Shown here one piece after another: positions 6,934 to 14,267 of a stretch of 14,719 bases of DNA (its first letter is position 1; each line of letters starts with the position of its first letter). This DNA comes from Lachnospiraceae bacterium. Lineage in GTDB: Bacteria > Bacillota > Clostridia > Lachnospirales > Lachnospiraceae. Both the position numbers and the translations under genes were made by a program. A model generated the notes under the pieces. That model saw only the letters and a list, made by a program, of their open reading frames with translations, was not told the origin of the DNA and made no database searches. The stretch lies in the NCBI GenBank assembly GCA_021153185.1, contig JAGKTY010000038.1, positions 1 through 14,719 on the forward strand, written 5' to 3'.

Positions 6934-8805
6934 TTATTGTGTGTGAAAAAACGCATAAATTTCTTCTGCGATATGTCTTGGAATCTCAGGAACCTCCATT
7001 AACGTCTCAATATCCGCATTCTTGATTTCAGAAAGCGAACCAAACTTGCGCATCAAGGCCTTTCTTCTGCCCGGTCCGACGCCCTTTATATCATCCAAAA
7101 CAGACTTCACACTGCTCTTATTGCGAAGGGAACGATGGTACTCTATTGCAAATCTGTGTGCCTCGTCCTGAATGCGCGTGATGAGCTTGAAGGCTTCGCT
7201 GCTTCGGTCAATCGGTATCTCGACATTTTCAAAATAAAGCCCTCTTGTGCGGTGGTTGTCATCCTTAACCATGCCGCACACCGGAATATCGAGAGACAGC
7301 TCCGCAAGCACCTCTTTTGCAATATTGACCTGCCCCTTTCCGCCATCCATCATAAGCACATCCGGAAATTTGGTAAAACTGCCGTACGCCTGATCAAGCG
7401 CCTGCTCCGAGCGCTCCTCTTTTTCACTCAGACCATGTAAAAACCGTCTTGTGAGCACTTCTCGCATACATGCATAATCGTTTGGCCCATCGACAGATTT
7501 GATTTTAAACTTGCGGTAGTCACTCCGCTTTGGTTTTCCATCCTCATATACAACCATGGAGCCTACCGTTTCAAAGCCGCTGATATTGGAAATATCAAAC
7601 GCCTCCATACGGGAAATGCCTTGAAGCGAAAGCAGCTCCTCTATCTGCCTTACCGCACCGATCGTGCGCTCTTTTTCACGCGCAATCCGCTCTTTGTCCT
7701 GCCTTAATACGAGCCAGGCATTTTTGGCGGCAAGCTCGACAAGCTTCTCTTTCGTGCCGATTTTGGGAACGACAAGATACACTCTGCCACCCCGCCTGCC
7801 TGTGAGCCACTGCTCGATGAGCTGTGCATCCGACAGCTCCGTAGAAAGCATAATCGTTCTCGGAAGATACGGCGTACCTGCATAGTACTGCTTGACAAAG
7901 CTTTCAAGCACCTCACTCTCCGTCTGCTCATTCACGCCGGTCATATAGTAGTGTTCCCGTCCGATCAGTTTGCCATCCCTGACAAAAAAGACCTGTACGA
8001 CTGCATCCGTCTCATCCTTTGCGATGGCGATAACATCCTTATCCTCCGTGGAGCTCTCCGTAATTTTTTGCTTCTGTGCAACGGCCTTGACGCTCGTAAT
8101 CAAATCCCTGAGTCTGATTGCTTCCTCAAAATCAAGCGCATCCGAAGCCTGCTCCATTTTTTCCGTCAAATCACGCAAAATCGGTTTATAATCACCGTCC
8201 AAAAATTTCAGCGCCTGCTCCACATGTGTGCGATATTCCTCTTTGCTGATACCTGACATACACGGGGCGTCACACTGCTTCATATGATAATTCAGACACG
8301 GTCTCTCCTGCATGCCGGGCTCGATTTTACGGCTGCACGTACGCACCTTATACAATTTACAAATGAGGTCAATCGTATCCTTGACGCTCGTGGCGCTTGT
8401 GAATGGTCCAAAGTACCGGGATTTGTCTTTTTTCATCAGCCTTGAAAAAAGAACGCGCGGATATTCCTCGCCAAGCGTCACCTTGATGTAAGGATAAGTC
8501 TTGTCATCCTTGAGCATCGTATTGTACTTCGGCCTGTGCTCTTTGATCAGATTGTTCTCAAGGACAAGTGCCTCGAGCTCTGAGTCCGTGATGATATATT
8601 CAAAGTGGTGTATAAGCGACACCATCTTCTGGATTTTGACTGTTTTTTTGGTGCTCGTCCGGAAATAAGAATGCACACGATTGTACAAATCAATTGCTTT
8701 TCCGACATAAATGATTGTATCGTGCTTGTCATGCATGAGATAGACACCCGGAGAATGCGGCAATTTTCTGAGTTCTTCTTCAATATTGAATTCGCTTTCC
8801 TGCAT
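6934..8805 (-). CDS. uvrC: Excinuclease ABC subunit C
   Basis: UvrC is the dual-incision nuclease of nucleotide excision repair; it is recruited by UvrB to cut on both sides of a DNA lesion. The 623-residue protein has the N-terminal GIY-YIG nuclease domain (GVY at 20-22, YVG at 33-35, Arg43, catalytic Glu83 in VLENNLIK). Four cysteines (157, 170, 178, 182) match the spacing of the iron-sulfur site reported for UvrC. A UVR domain for UvrB contact follows (about 208-235), then the RNase H-like second nuclease region (EAFDISNISG, MMDGGKGQVNIA), and tandem helix-hairpin-helix motifs at the C-terminus (IKGVGPGRRKALMRKFGS...). The start at 8805 is chosen for AAAGGAGG 8 nt upstream; an ATG eight codons earlier would put that site inside the gene. 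It has its own promoter. Confidence 0.97.
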   Translation of the reverse strand: MQESEFNIEEELRKLPHSPGVYLMHDKHDTIIYVGKAIDLYNRVHSYFRTSTKKTVKIQKMVSLIHHFEYIITDSELEALVLENNLIKEHRPKYNTMLKDDKTYPYIKVTLGEEYPRVLFSRLMKKDKSRYFGPFTSATSVKDTIDLICKLYKVRTCSRKIEPGMQERPCLNYHMKQCDAPCMSGISKEEYRTHVEQALKFLDGDYKPILRDLTEKMEQASDALDFEEAIRLRDLITSVKAVAQKQKITESSTEDKDVIAIAKDETDAVVQVFFVRDGKLIGREHYYMTGVNEQTESEVLESFVKQYYAGTPYLPRTIMLSTELSDAQLIEQWLTGRRGGRVYLVVPKIGTKEKLVELAAKNAWLVLRQDKERIAREKERTIGAVRQIEELLSLQGISRMEAFDISNISGFETVGSMVVYEDGKPKRSDYRKFKIKSVDGPNDYACMREVLTRRFLHGLSEKEERSEQALDQAYGSFTKFPDVLMMDGGKGQVNIAKEVLAELSLDIPVCGMVKDDNHRTRGLYFENVEIPIDRSSEAFKLITRIQDEAHRFAIEYHRSLRNKSSVKSVLDDIKGVGPGRRKALMRKFGSLSEIKNADIETLMEVPEIPRHIAEEIYAFFHTQ

Positions 8806-8836
8806 AACTGCATCCTCCTTTCCAAACATTCATTTC

Positions 8837-8865
8837 ATTATATCACGTGACCGCTTTTCTATCCA
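8837..8865 (-). promoter_or_regulatory. Promoter of uvrC
   Basis: A perfect TATAAT (-10, at 8837-8842 on the minus strand) has TG one base upstream (extended -10). It lies 17 bp from TGGATA (-35, at 8860-8865, four of six matches). The leader is short, about 25 nt to the start codon. I saw no LexA-type operator around it. Confidence 0.75.
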
Positions 8866-8905
8866 GAAACATTTCGCTTACTGCAAACACAGAATAAAGC
8901 CGCAT

Positions 8906-8943
8906 AACAAAGAAAATGTTTGACCCGAAAGCCAAACATTTTC
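8906..8943 (-). terminator. Terminator of ftsH
   Basis: A 13-pair stem (8912-8924 with 8931-8943, one G-T wobble) encloses a 6-nt loop, and TTTGTT follows on the minus strand. It begins 11 bases after the ftsH stop and separates ftsH from uvrC. The stem is AT-rich at its base but long, so termination is likely. Confidence 0.85.
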
Positions 8944-8953
8944 ACTTTATTTC

Positions 8954-11281
8954 TTATTTGGAGTCCTCATCGGAATTGATGCCTTCTGCATCCTCGTCCT
9001 CGTCGTCATCCTCAATATCTATGATGTCATCTTCGTCATCGTCATCCGAATCATCCAGTTCGAATTCGATTTGGATATCACCGTCTTCTCCATCCCCCGA
9101 AAATACATCCTTCAGCACTTCGGTCAGATCGATTTCTTCTCCGACGCCAAGCTCAATTTCGATGACCTGCTCATCCATTTCTTCTGCATCATCAACCTCC
9201 GATGCATCTATCGCACCATCGGATTTCTCAGGGGAAGAAAGTTCCTCTTTTGCACTTTCCATCACAGCTTTAAACGCCGGTTTTCCGTCTTCCTTTTTTT
9301 CTTCCTCTTTTGGGTCCGGCTCAGGAAGTCCTTTTGCCTTGCGGAAAATTTCCATGAATTCCTTGCCGGTGATGGTCTCTTTCTCAATCAGGTGCGCCGC
9401 AATCTGATCCATCACCTTGCGGTTTTCCTTCAGCAGCTTCTTGGCCTCTTTGTAGCTGGCCTTTAAGATTTTCATAACCTCTTCATCAATGTCCGCTGCA
9501 GTCTCATCCGCACAGTTCATCGCAGCACGGCGGTCAAGATACTGGCTCTCCACCGTCTCAAGTCCCATCAGACCAAAGCGCTTGCTCATACCGTACTGTG
9601 TTACCATCGCACGCGCGATGCTTGTCGCTTTCTCAATATCGTTGGCAGCACCCGTTGTCACCGTATCAAACACGATTTCCTCCGCAGCACGACCGCCAAG
9701 CAGACCAACGAGCATATCGCGAAGCTCTGCCTCTGTATTAAGATACTTCTCCTCCTCCGGCACATGCATAACATAGCCGAGCGCACCCATCGTACGCGGA
9801 ACGATTGTAATCTTTTGTACCGGCTCGGAGTTTTTCTGCAGTGCACTGATCAACGCATGACCAACCTCATGGTACGATACGATCTTACGCTCTTCCTTAC
9901 TCATGATGCGGTCTTTTTTCTCTTTACCAACCAAAACGACCTCGACTGCATCAAATAAATCTTTCTGGCTCACTGCCTTTCTGCCTTCTCTTGCAGCGTT
10001 GATGGCAGCCTCGTTGATCATGTTTGCAAGGTCAGAACCGACCGCACCGCTTGTGGCAAGTCCGATTGCATCAAGGTCAACCGTCTCATCCATATTGACA
10101 TTTTTGGAATGCACTTTGAGTGTATCAACACGACCCTTAAGGTCCGGTTTGTCTACGATAACACGTCTGTCAAATCGGCCCGGACGCAAAAGTGCTTTAT
10201 CGAGAATTTCAGGTCTGTTTGTCGCAGCCAGAATCAAAATACCCTTTGAGGTATCAAAACCATCCATCTCAGAAAGAAGCTGGTTTAACGTCTGCTCACG
10301 CTCCTCATTTCCACCGCCGTACTTGGAATCACGGCTTCTACCGATGGCATCAATCTCATCGATGAAAATGATACATGGCGCGTTCTTGGTCGCCTCTTTA
10401 AACAAATCTCTTACACGGCTCGCACCGACACCGACATAAAGCTCGATGAAATCGGAACCCGCAAGTGAGAAAAACGGAACATGCGCCTCACCCGCAACAG
10501 CCTTTGCAAGAAGCGTCTTACCTGTTCCAGGAGGTCCGACAAGGAGCGCACCCTTTGGAAGCTTAGCGCCAATCTTTGTATATTTATCAGGATTGTGAAG
10601 GAAGTCCACGATTTCCTGCAGTGACTCCTTCGCCTCATCCTGTCCTGCGACATCTTTAAAGGTCACACCGGTCTCTTTTTGTACATATACCTTGGCATTG
10701 CTCTTTCCGACACCCATTGGGCCGCCACCGCCGCCAACCTTGCGGAACAAAAACGAAAGACCGAACCACAAAAATAGAATCGGCAGTACATAGGTTAAAA
10801 GGATTGACAATAAAAAGCTGGAATTGTCAGGTATCTTTGCGGAATAGGAAACATCGTGTTTTTCCAAAAAATCGACAAGCTCCGGATAATCCACAATTCC
10901 CGTGTAGTATGTCACACCGTTTCTTGCAGCATAAAGCTCTGCAAAGATGTCATTCGTATTTTGCTGTGATTGCTCAAGCTTCGGTGTAATCACAATCTTA
11001 TCCGACTCAATCACTACCTTTTCGACCTTCTCTTCCTCGACAAGTGTCAAAAACTGGTCATACGTAATCTCTCTTGAAGAAGAATTGGTCATGATCCGCA
11101 CGAAATAACTCATACAGATAAGTGTAATAAGCGATGCAATGAGCAAAAGCAGAAGACTCTGTTTCTTCTGCGGATCGCCTGCGCCGCCTCCTCCGTTCCG
11201 GTTGCCGTTACCGGGCTTATTATTCTGATTCCCATTTGGACCACCGCCATTTGGGCCTGCATTATAATTTTGATTTTCCAT
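8954..11281 (-). CDS. ftsH: ATP-dependent zinc metalloprotease FtsH
   Basis: FtsH is a membrane-anchored hexameric AAA+ protease that degrades misassembled membrane proteins and some regulators. The protein has two membrane segments (about 43-63 and 155-179) around an extracytoplasmic domain, then the AAA module: Walker A GPPGTGKT at 249-256, pore motif YVGVG, Walker B IIFIDE at 304-309, and arginine-finger region RPGRFDRR at 366-373. The zinc site is HEVGH at 471-475, with Asp548 as probable third ligand. At 775 residues it is about 130 longer than E. coli or Bacillus FtsH. The excess is a Gly/Asn-rich N-terminal extension (1-41) and a strongly acidic C-terminal tail of about 120 residues that ends in long Asp/Glu runs. 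ATG at 11281 has AAAGGAAA upstream. It is a single-gene unit with its own promoter and terminator. Confidence 0.97.
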   Translation of the reverse strand: MENQNYNAGPNGGGPNGNQNNKPGNGNRNGGGGAGDPQKKQSLLLLLIASLITLICMSYFVRIMTNSSSREITYDQFLTLVEEEKVEKVVIESDKIVITPKLEQSQQNTNDIFAELYAARNGVTYYTGIVDYPELVDFLEKHDVSYSAKIPDNSSFLLSILLTYVLPILFLWFGLSFLFRKVGGGGGPMGVGKSNAKVYVQKETGVTFKDVAGQDEAKESLQEIVDFLHNPDKYTKIGAKLPKGALLVGPPGTGKTLLAKAVAGEAHVPFFSLAGSDFIELYVGVGASRVRDLFKEATKNAPCIIFIDEIDAIGRSRDSKYGGGNEEREQTLNQLLSEMDGFDTSKGILILAATNRPEILDKALLRPGRFDRRVIVDKPDLKGRVDTLKVHSKNVNMDETVDLDAIGLATSGAVGSDLANMINEAAINAAREGRKAVSQKDLFDAVEVVLVGKEKKDRIMSKEERKIVSYHEVGHALISALQKNSEPVQKITIVPRTMGALGYVMHVPEEEKYLNTEAELRDMLVGLLGGRAAEEIVFDTVTTGAANDIEKATSIARAMVTQYGMSKRFGLMGLETVESQYLDRRAAMNCADETAADIDEEVMKILKASYKEAKKLLKENRKVMDQIAAHLIEKETITGKEFMEIFRKAKGLPEPDPKEEEKKEDGKPAFKAVMESAKEELSSPEKSDGAIDASEVDDAEEMDEQVIEIELGVGEEIDLTEVLKDVFSGDGEDGDIQIEFELDDSDDDDEDDIIDIEDDDEDEDAEGINSDEDSK

Positions 11282-11340
11282 AAATTTCCTTTCTTTTGTA
11301 TCCGAATGACTAAAAAGCTTCAGATATCACGCCTCCTCAT

Positions 11341-11369
11341 ATTATAGAGATTGCTACCGTCAAAATCAA
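11341..11369 (-). promoter_or_regulatory. Promoter of ftsH
   Basis: On the minus strand a perfect TATAAT (11341-11346) lies 17 bp downstream of TTGATT (11364-11369, four of six matches to TTGACA). Transcription would start near 11334, leaving a leader of about 53 nt. The leader contains an early AGGAGG that does not serve the ftsH start. Confidence 0.78.
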
Positions 11370-11427
11370 TGTTTTCTTTTTGAAATATTCGTGAAAAATG
11401 TAAAAGTTTTCTAAATAGTATACCCAT

Positions 11428-11464
11428 AAAATCAAAATCCCACCATCGAAAGACAGTGGGATTT
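11428..11464 (-). terminator. Terminator of the diguanylate cyclase gene
   Basis: A 13-pair stem with two G-T wobbles (arms 11435-11447 and 11452-11464) closes a 4-nt TTTC loop. On the minus strand it runs straight into TTTTGATTTT. It starts 8 bases after the cyclase stop codon, so it clearly ends that transcript upstream of the ftsH promoter. Confidence 0.92.
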
Positions 11465-11472
11465 CACTCCAA

Positions 11473-12726
11473 TTATTTCTCATCAACACCGATAATCCTG
11501 TTGCGGCCATGTTCTTTTCCGTAATATAATTTTTCATCTGAGGTGCGCAAAAGCTCGTCCATCTGCATGCCGTCTTCATAAGGCGTCACACCAAATGTCA
11601 TCGTCACCTGGAATTCGCCCCCGTCGCTGTCAAACAGGATATTCCGAATCTGATTCAAAATACGACCCGTGTAATCATACGCAAGATTGTAAGGCTTGTC
11701 AAAAACAAGGACAAACTCCTCGCCGCCCCATCTGGCAGCAAATCCGCGCTCCTTCATATTCTCCGCAATCACCTGCGAAACCTTCTTTAGCACGACGTCA
11801 CCCATCTCATGACCATAGGTGTCATTTACTTTTTTGAAATGATCGATGTCACCCATGACAATCGTCAGCTTGTCAGGATTTGCGGCAAGCCGTTTCAAAA
11901 GCTCCACTCTGCCGGCACGCCTGTTGTAAAGCCCCGTCAGCGGATCCGTATTAATGAGTTTATCGAGCTCATCATTGACATTTACCGCAAAACGGCCAAT
12001 GTCCCCGATTTCATCCTTACGCTCTGCCACTTCCCTGGCAAGCACCGGCGTCTCGCCCTTCACCGCAATCTTGCTCAGATAATCTTTGATTTGCGTAAGC
12101 GCACTGCCAAGTCTGTTTACAAAAATCACGCAGATAACAGACACAATGAGCAGAACAACCAACGAAAGCATCAACGATTTGAGTGCAATCGTATTCGCAT
12201 GGTTCACCACAACAGAAAGCGGCTGACAAACCATGAGCATGCCATCGCCCTTGGAGCTGATCGGAATACAGTATGCGACCTGTTTCTCTCCGCTTAGCAA
12301 AAGCTTGGTCGAATAATACTCCATCCGCTTTTCGCTTACGTAATAGGAGACATCCTTCGGCGCCTCAAATGCCTCGCTGTCCTCATCGTATCCTTCGAGG
12401 GTTGAAATGGCACTTTTTCCGCCATAAAATATAACGATATGAAGCTTATTATTTTTGCGGAATGCGTCAATCAGATCATAAGCCTCGCCGAGGTCAGCGT
12501 TTCCCTTTTTCATGACGCCATCCTCCTCGGTGATTGGCCCCGGGAACATCAGATTGATCTCATCCACCGCTGCATGCGCAGCAACCGACAATGTATTTTG
12601 CGCTTCCGAAAGCGTCGCCGTATATACGCTGTTCCACGTCATATATGCCATGCAGATGCCGAGCACCAAAAGCGGCACAACGGAAATGCATAATAAGCTT
12701 GTTAAAATTGATTTCTTTTTACCCAT
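11473..12726 (-). CDS. Membrane-bound diguanylate cyclase with extracytoplasmic sensor domain
   Basis: The C-terminal GGDEF domain is predicted to make cyclic di-GMP from two GTP. The 417-residue protein has an uncleaved N-terminal membrane segment (about 7-29), an extracytoplasmic region of about 150 residues (30-183), a second membrane segment (about 185-203), a HAMP-like linker (204-255), and the GGDEF domain from about 258. That domain shows TDPLTGLYNRR at 260-270, MGDIDHFKKVND at 291-302, the active-site loop GGEEF at 334-338, and a C-terminal DEKLYYGKEHGRNR. The product-inhibition site RxxD expected just before the active loop is not present (KERG instead). The sensor region resembles a Cache-type domain in layout; that is an inference. 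The start at 12726 is chosen for GAGGG 5 nt upstream. A 48-bp palindrome overlaps its promoter. Confidence 0.92.
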   Translation of the reverse strand: MGKKKSILTSLLCISVVPLLVLGICMAYMTWNSVYTATLSEAQNTLSVAAHAAVDEINLMFPGPITEEDGVMKKGNADLGEAYDLIDAFRKNNKLHIVIFYGGKSAISTLEGYDEDSEAFEAPKDVSYYVSEKRMEYYSTKLLLSGEKQVAYCIPISSKGDGMLMVCQPLSVVVNHANTIALKSLMLSLVVLLIVSVICVIFVNRLGSALTQIKDYLSKIAVKGETPVLAREVAERKDEIGDIGRFAVNVNDELDKLINTDPLTGLYNRRAGRVELLKRLAANPDKLTIVMGDIDHFKKVNDTYGHEMGDVVLKKVSQVIAENMKERGFAARWGGEEFVLVFDKPYNLAYDYTGRILNQIRNILFDSDGGEFQVTMTFGVTPYEDGMQMDELLRTSDEKLYYGKEHGRNRIIGVDEK

Positions 12727-12745
12727 AAGTACCCTCATTAATAGT

Positions 12746-12793
12746 GTAACTATTCAGTACCACATAAATATTTACATGGCTCTGAATAGTTAC
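12746..12793. repeat. 48-bp palindrome in the divergent promoter region
   Basis: Perfect 12-bp arms GTAACTATTCAG (12746-12757) and CTGAATAGTTAC (12782-12793) share one centre (12769.5) with two inner blocks: CCA/TGG (12760-12762 with 12777-12779) and TAAATATTTA (12765-12774). In total 20 of 24 position pairs are complementary. It could bind a dimeric or tetrameric regulator as DNA, form a cruciform, or fold as an RNA hairpin in the cyclase leader. Confidence 0.9.
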
Positions 12794-12798
12794 ATAAT
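12771..12798 (+). promoter_or_regulatory. Candidate promoter of the plus-strand gene pair
   Basis: TTTACA (12771-12776, five of six matches to TTGACA) is followed after 16 bp by CATAAT (12793-12798, five of six matches to TATAAT). Transcription would start near 12805, giving a leader of about 65 nt. The -35 and the spacer lie inside the palindrome, so a protein bound there would block it. Confidence 0.55.
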
Positions 12799-12802
12799 AC
12801 CA
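12794..12802 (-). promoter_or_regulatory. Candidate extended -10 of the diguanylate cyclase gene
   Basis: The minus strand reads TGG-TATTAT, an extended -10 with five of six matches to TATAAT. No good -35 is seen. Transcription would begin near 12787, inside the right arm of the palindrome, so most of the palindrome would be transcribed in the 5' leader. Confidence 0.45.
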
Positions 12803-12869
12803 TAAATTTTATCAAAAATATATCTTTGTTTCGCACTTTGTTGTATGATAGATGAAAGGAGTTGATTAT

Positions 12870-13295
12870 ATGAGCGAAAAATGTGTGATTACGTTAGACC
12901 AAACAGATGAACTGCAGAAAAAAGCATTTACATTTGCATATGAACTTGCCAAAAACGCAGAACTGTCAAATGAAACACTCTGTGATTTTTGGAATAAGCT
13001 CGTTGTGAACAAAGAAGTCTATGAAGAATTTGTCTATTTCATGGAGCATGGCGATTACCTGTGCAAAGCAAACATCGAACATGTAAACGTCATCGATATC
13101 ATAATCTGGCAGATGGACCACTTCAAAGCACAGCTTGACCAGGATAAAACAAAGGCCAAGCAAAATGGTGATTACATGGTGTTTATGGCGTTTTATACCT
13201 TCGTCAAGATGTACGAAAATCCTGAGCCGATTCTCGAATCGCTCTCACGCGATACCGGTTCGGATTACCTTGATAAATATCAGGCGTGGAGTTAA
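12870..13295 (+). CDS. Small soluble helical protein of unknown function
   Basis: I do not recognise a family for this 141-residue protein. It has no signal peptide or membrane segment and reads as mostly alpha-helical, with many charged and aromatic residues (for example DFWNKLVVNKEVYEEFVYFMEHGDYLC and IIIWQMDHFKAQLDQDK). It has three cysteines without metal-site spacing. The start at 12870 is chosen because AAAGGAG lies 8 nt upstream; an ATG six codons earlier precedes that site. Codon choice and base content look like the neighbours, so nothing marks it as foreign. The stop is two bases before the GIY-YIG gene, so the pair is almost certainly co-transcribed and probably translationally coupled. 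It is expressed divergently from the diguanylate cyclase, across the palindrome. Confidence 0.85.
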   Translation: MSEKCVITLDQTDELQKKAFTFAYELAKNAELSNETLCDFWNKLVVNKEVYEEFVYFMEHGDYLCKANIEHVNVIDIIIWQMDHFKAQLDQDKTKAKQNGDYMVFMAFYTFVKMYENPEPILESLSRDTGSDYLDKYQAWS

Positions 13296-13297
13296 CC

Positions 13298-13654
13298 ATG
13301 GCTAATTCAGAACGCGCTTATATCTATATATTAGAATGTGAAGACGGCACGCTGTATACCGGCATCGCCAAGGATATCCCACACCGTATGGAAGAACATT
13401 TCGGGCAAAAGAAGGCCTGCGCGAAATATACGAAAAGCCATACAGCCAAGCGCCTGTGCATGGTCTGGGAGACTGATTCATGGTCTGCTGCCGGTGTATT
13501 GGAGTATTACATCAAAACTTGTACTCGTAAGCAGAAACTAACTTTTATTGATACGCCTAAAACAATCATGGAAAATAAAGAACGGCTCAAAGGTCATACC
13601 TATGAGCCGTGTCCTGATTTGGTTACTCAGATTAACGATTCTTTTTGCAGGTAA
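13298..13654 (+). CDS. GIY-YIG nuclease-domain protein (YhbQ/UPF0213-like)
   Basis: This is a stand-alone GIY-YIG domain protein of 118 residues, related to the YhbQ/YazA group, whose members are suspected DNA repair or processing nucleases. Visible elements are YIYIL at 8-12, LYTGI at 19-23, Arg30 (IPHRMEEH), a KYTKSH segment, and Glu69 in VLEYYIK as the probable metal-binding glutamate; all core positions look intact. Typical members are 80-100 residues, so about 20-30 residues at the C-terminus (after FIDTPKTIM) are extra. The start at 13298 has GGAG 7 nt upstream, inside the end of the preceding gene. Its 3' end overlaps the convergent phosphatase gene by 28 bp, and an inverted repeat at 13582-13610 lies inside its coding sequence. 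Confidence 0.88.
   Translation: MANSERAYIYILECEDGTLYTGIAKDIPHRMEEHFGQKKACAKYTKSHTAKRLCMVWETDSWSAAGVLEYYIKTCTRKQKLTFIDTPKTIMENKERLKGHTYEPCPDLVTQINDSFCR
13572..13610 (-). terminator. Probable phosphatase-gene terminator inside the GIY-YIG gene
   Basis: Arms ACGGCTCA (13582-13589) and TGAGCCGT (13603-13610) enclose a second stem AGGT/ACCT (13591-13594 with 13598-13601) and a 3-nt loop, with one A-A mismatch. On the minus strand the stem is followed by TTCTTTATTTT. It begins 16 bases after the phosphatase stop codon. On the plus strand no T run follows, so it should act only on the minus-strand transcript. Confidence 0.8.
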
Positions 13655-14091
13655 GCAAGGAATGCATGAAGTCCCTCACATACATCGTCATACGTCTCGT
13701 CGAAATTGCCCGTATACCATGGGTCTGCGATGTTGCGCGTACTTCCCGCAAACTGCAACAGCGCATAAATCTTGCCGTCCGGATCACCACCCGCGATGCG
13801 CTGCATATTTCTGATATTATAATCATCCATTCCAATCAGATAATCAAAATATTCATAATCCTGCTTCGTCATCTGTCTTGCTCTGTGCGGAACAAGCGGA
13901 ATGCCGACCTGTCTCAATTTGTTTACCGTACCATAGTGCGGCGTATTCCCAATCTCCTCCCGGCTCGTCGCCGCAGAATCAATTTCAAATAAATGCTCCA
14001 TATGTTGTTTTGCCACCATGTCCGCGAAAACCGACTGCGCCATAGTGGAACGGCAGATGTTGCCGTGGCATATAAATAGTACTTTTATCAT
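13627..14091 (-). CDS. Low-molecular-weight protein tyrosine phosphatase
   Basis: This is a small cytoplasmic phosphatase that removes phosphate from tyrosine, or from arginine in some Firmicute relatives. The 154-residue protein matches the family in length. It has the P-loop CHGNICRS at 8-15 (nucleophile Cys8, Arg14, CX5R pattern) at the usual N-terminal place, and the general-acid loop DPWYTGNFDETY with Asp123. The start at 14091 is favoured because the family begins a few residues before the P-loop; GGAG lies 10 nt upstream. The frame is open further upstream into mobile-element-derived sequence. No partner tyrosine kinase or capsule gene is in the window. It is convergent with, and overlaps, the GIY-YIG gene. 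Confidence 0.93.
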   Translation of the reverse strand: MIKVLFICHGNICRSTMAQSVFADMVAKQHMEHLFEIDSAATSREEIGNTPHYGTVNKLRQVGIPLVPHRARQMTKQDYEYFDYLIGMDDYNIRNMQRIAGGDPDGKIYALLQFAGSTRNIADPWYTGNFDETYDDVCEGLHAFLAYLQKESLI

Positions 14092-14116
14092 CTTTTTATA
14101 ACTCCATATAAGTCTT

Positions 14117-14215
14117 GTATTTCTTCTCAAATGCTTGGTATCACAGGGTTTTTCGGGTTTTAGCTCCCTGGCTGTTTCCGGGGTATCTTCTCAAATCGTC
14201 CCGTATCTTCTCATG
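14117..14215. repeat. Direct repeats between the phosphatase and recombinase remnant
   Basis: GTATCTTCTCA occurs twice exactly (14183-14193 and 14203-14213, 20 bp apart). A third copy with two extra T lies at 14117-14129, next to the phosphatase start. CTTCTCAAAT is shared by copies one and two. They lie between a tyrosine recombinase 3' end and a chromosomal gene, so they may belong to the attachment region. A weak CAGGG/CCCTG hairpin (14144-14170) lies among them. Confidence 0.7.
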
Positions 14216-14230
14216 CTTTTCCCTGCAATA

Positions 14231-14267
14231 TTGGTAAATACATTGGTAAAGGAAACGGCTTTACCAA
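14231..14267. repeat. Tandem and inverted TTGGTAAA repeats, possible integrase arm sites
   Basis: TTGGTAAA occurs at 14231-14238 and 14243-14250 (12-bp period), and inverted as TTTACCAA at 14260-14267. The second and third copies form a 9-bp inverted repeat with a 7-nt loop. They start 10 bases beyond the recombinase stop codon. Such repeats at this place fit arm-type binding sites of Tn916-like integrases; that reading is an inference. Confidence 0.65.

Noticed and set aside
8916..9407. Plus-strand Ser-rich open frame of 163 residues
   Set aside because: The serine runs are the reverse reading of the GAT/GAA-rich acidic tail of FtsH; it has no ribosome binding site and its start lies in the terminator.
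9903..10439. Plus-strand open frame of 178 residues opposite ftsH
   Set aside because: It is antisense to the conserved AAA module of FtsH and has no promoter or ribosome binding site.
11282..11340. Short upstream reading frames with AGGAGG in the ftsH leader
   Set aside because: One ATG frame (MRRRDI) begins right at the predicted transcript start, and the GTG frame is too close to its ribosome binding site, so neither is convincing as a leader peptide.
12727..12869. Possible riboswitch in the diguanylate cyclase leader
   Set aside because: Apart from the palindrome, no conserved riboswitch core (for example a GEMM-type c-di-GMP fold) could be recognised.
14117..14215. CRISPR-like array from the repeated GTATCTTCTCA
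   Set aside because: The repeats are only 11 bp, the spacing is irregular (20 and 66 bp), and no cas gene is nearby.
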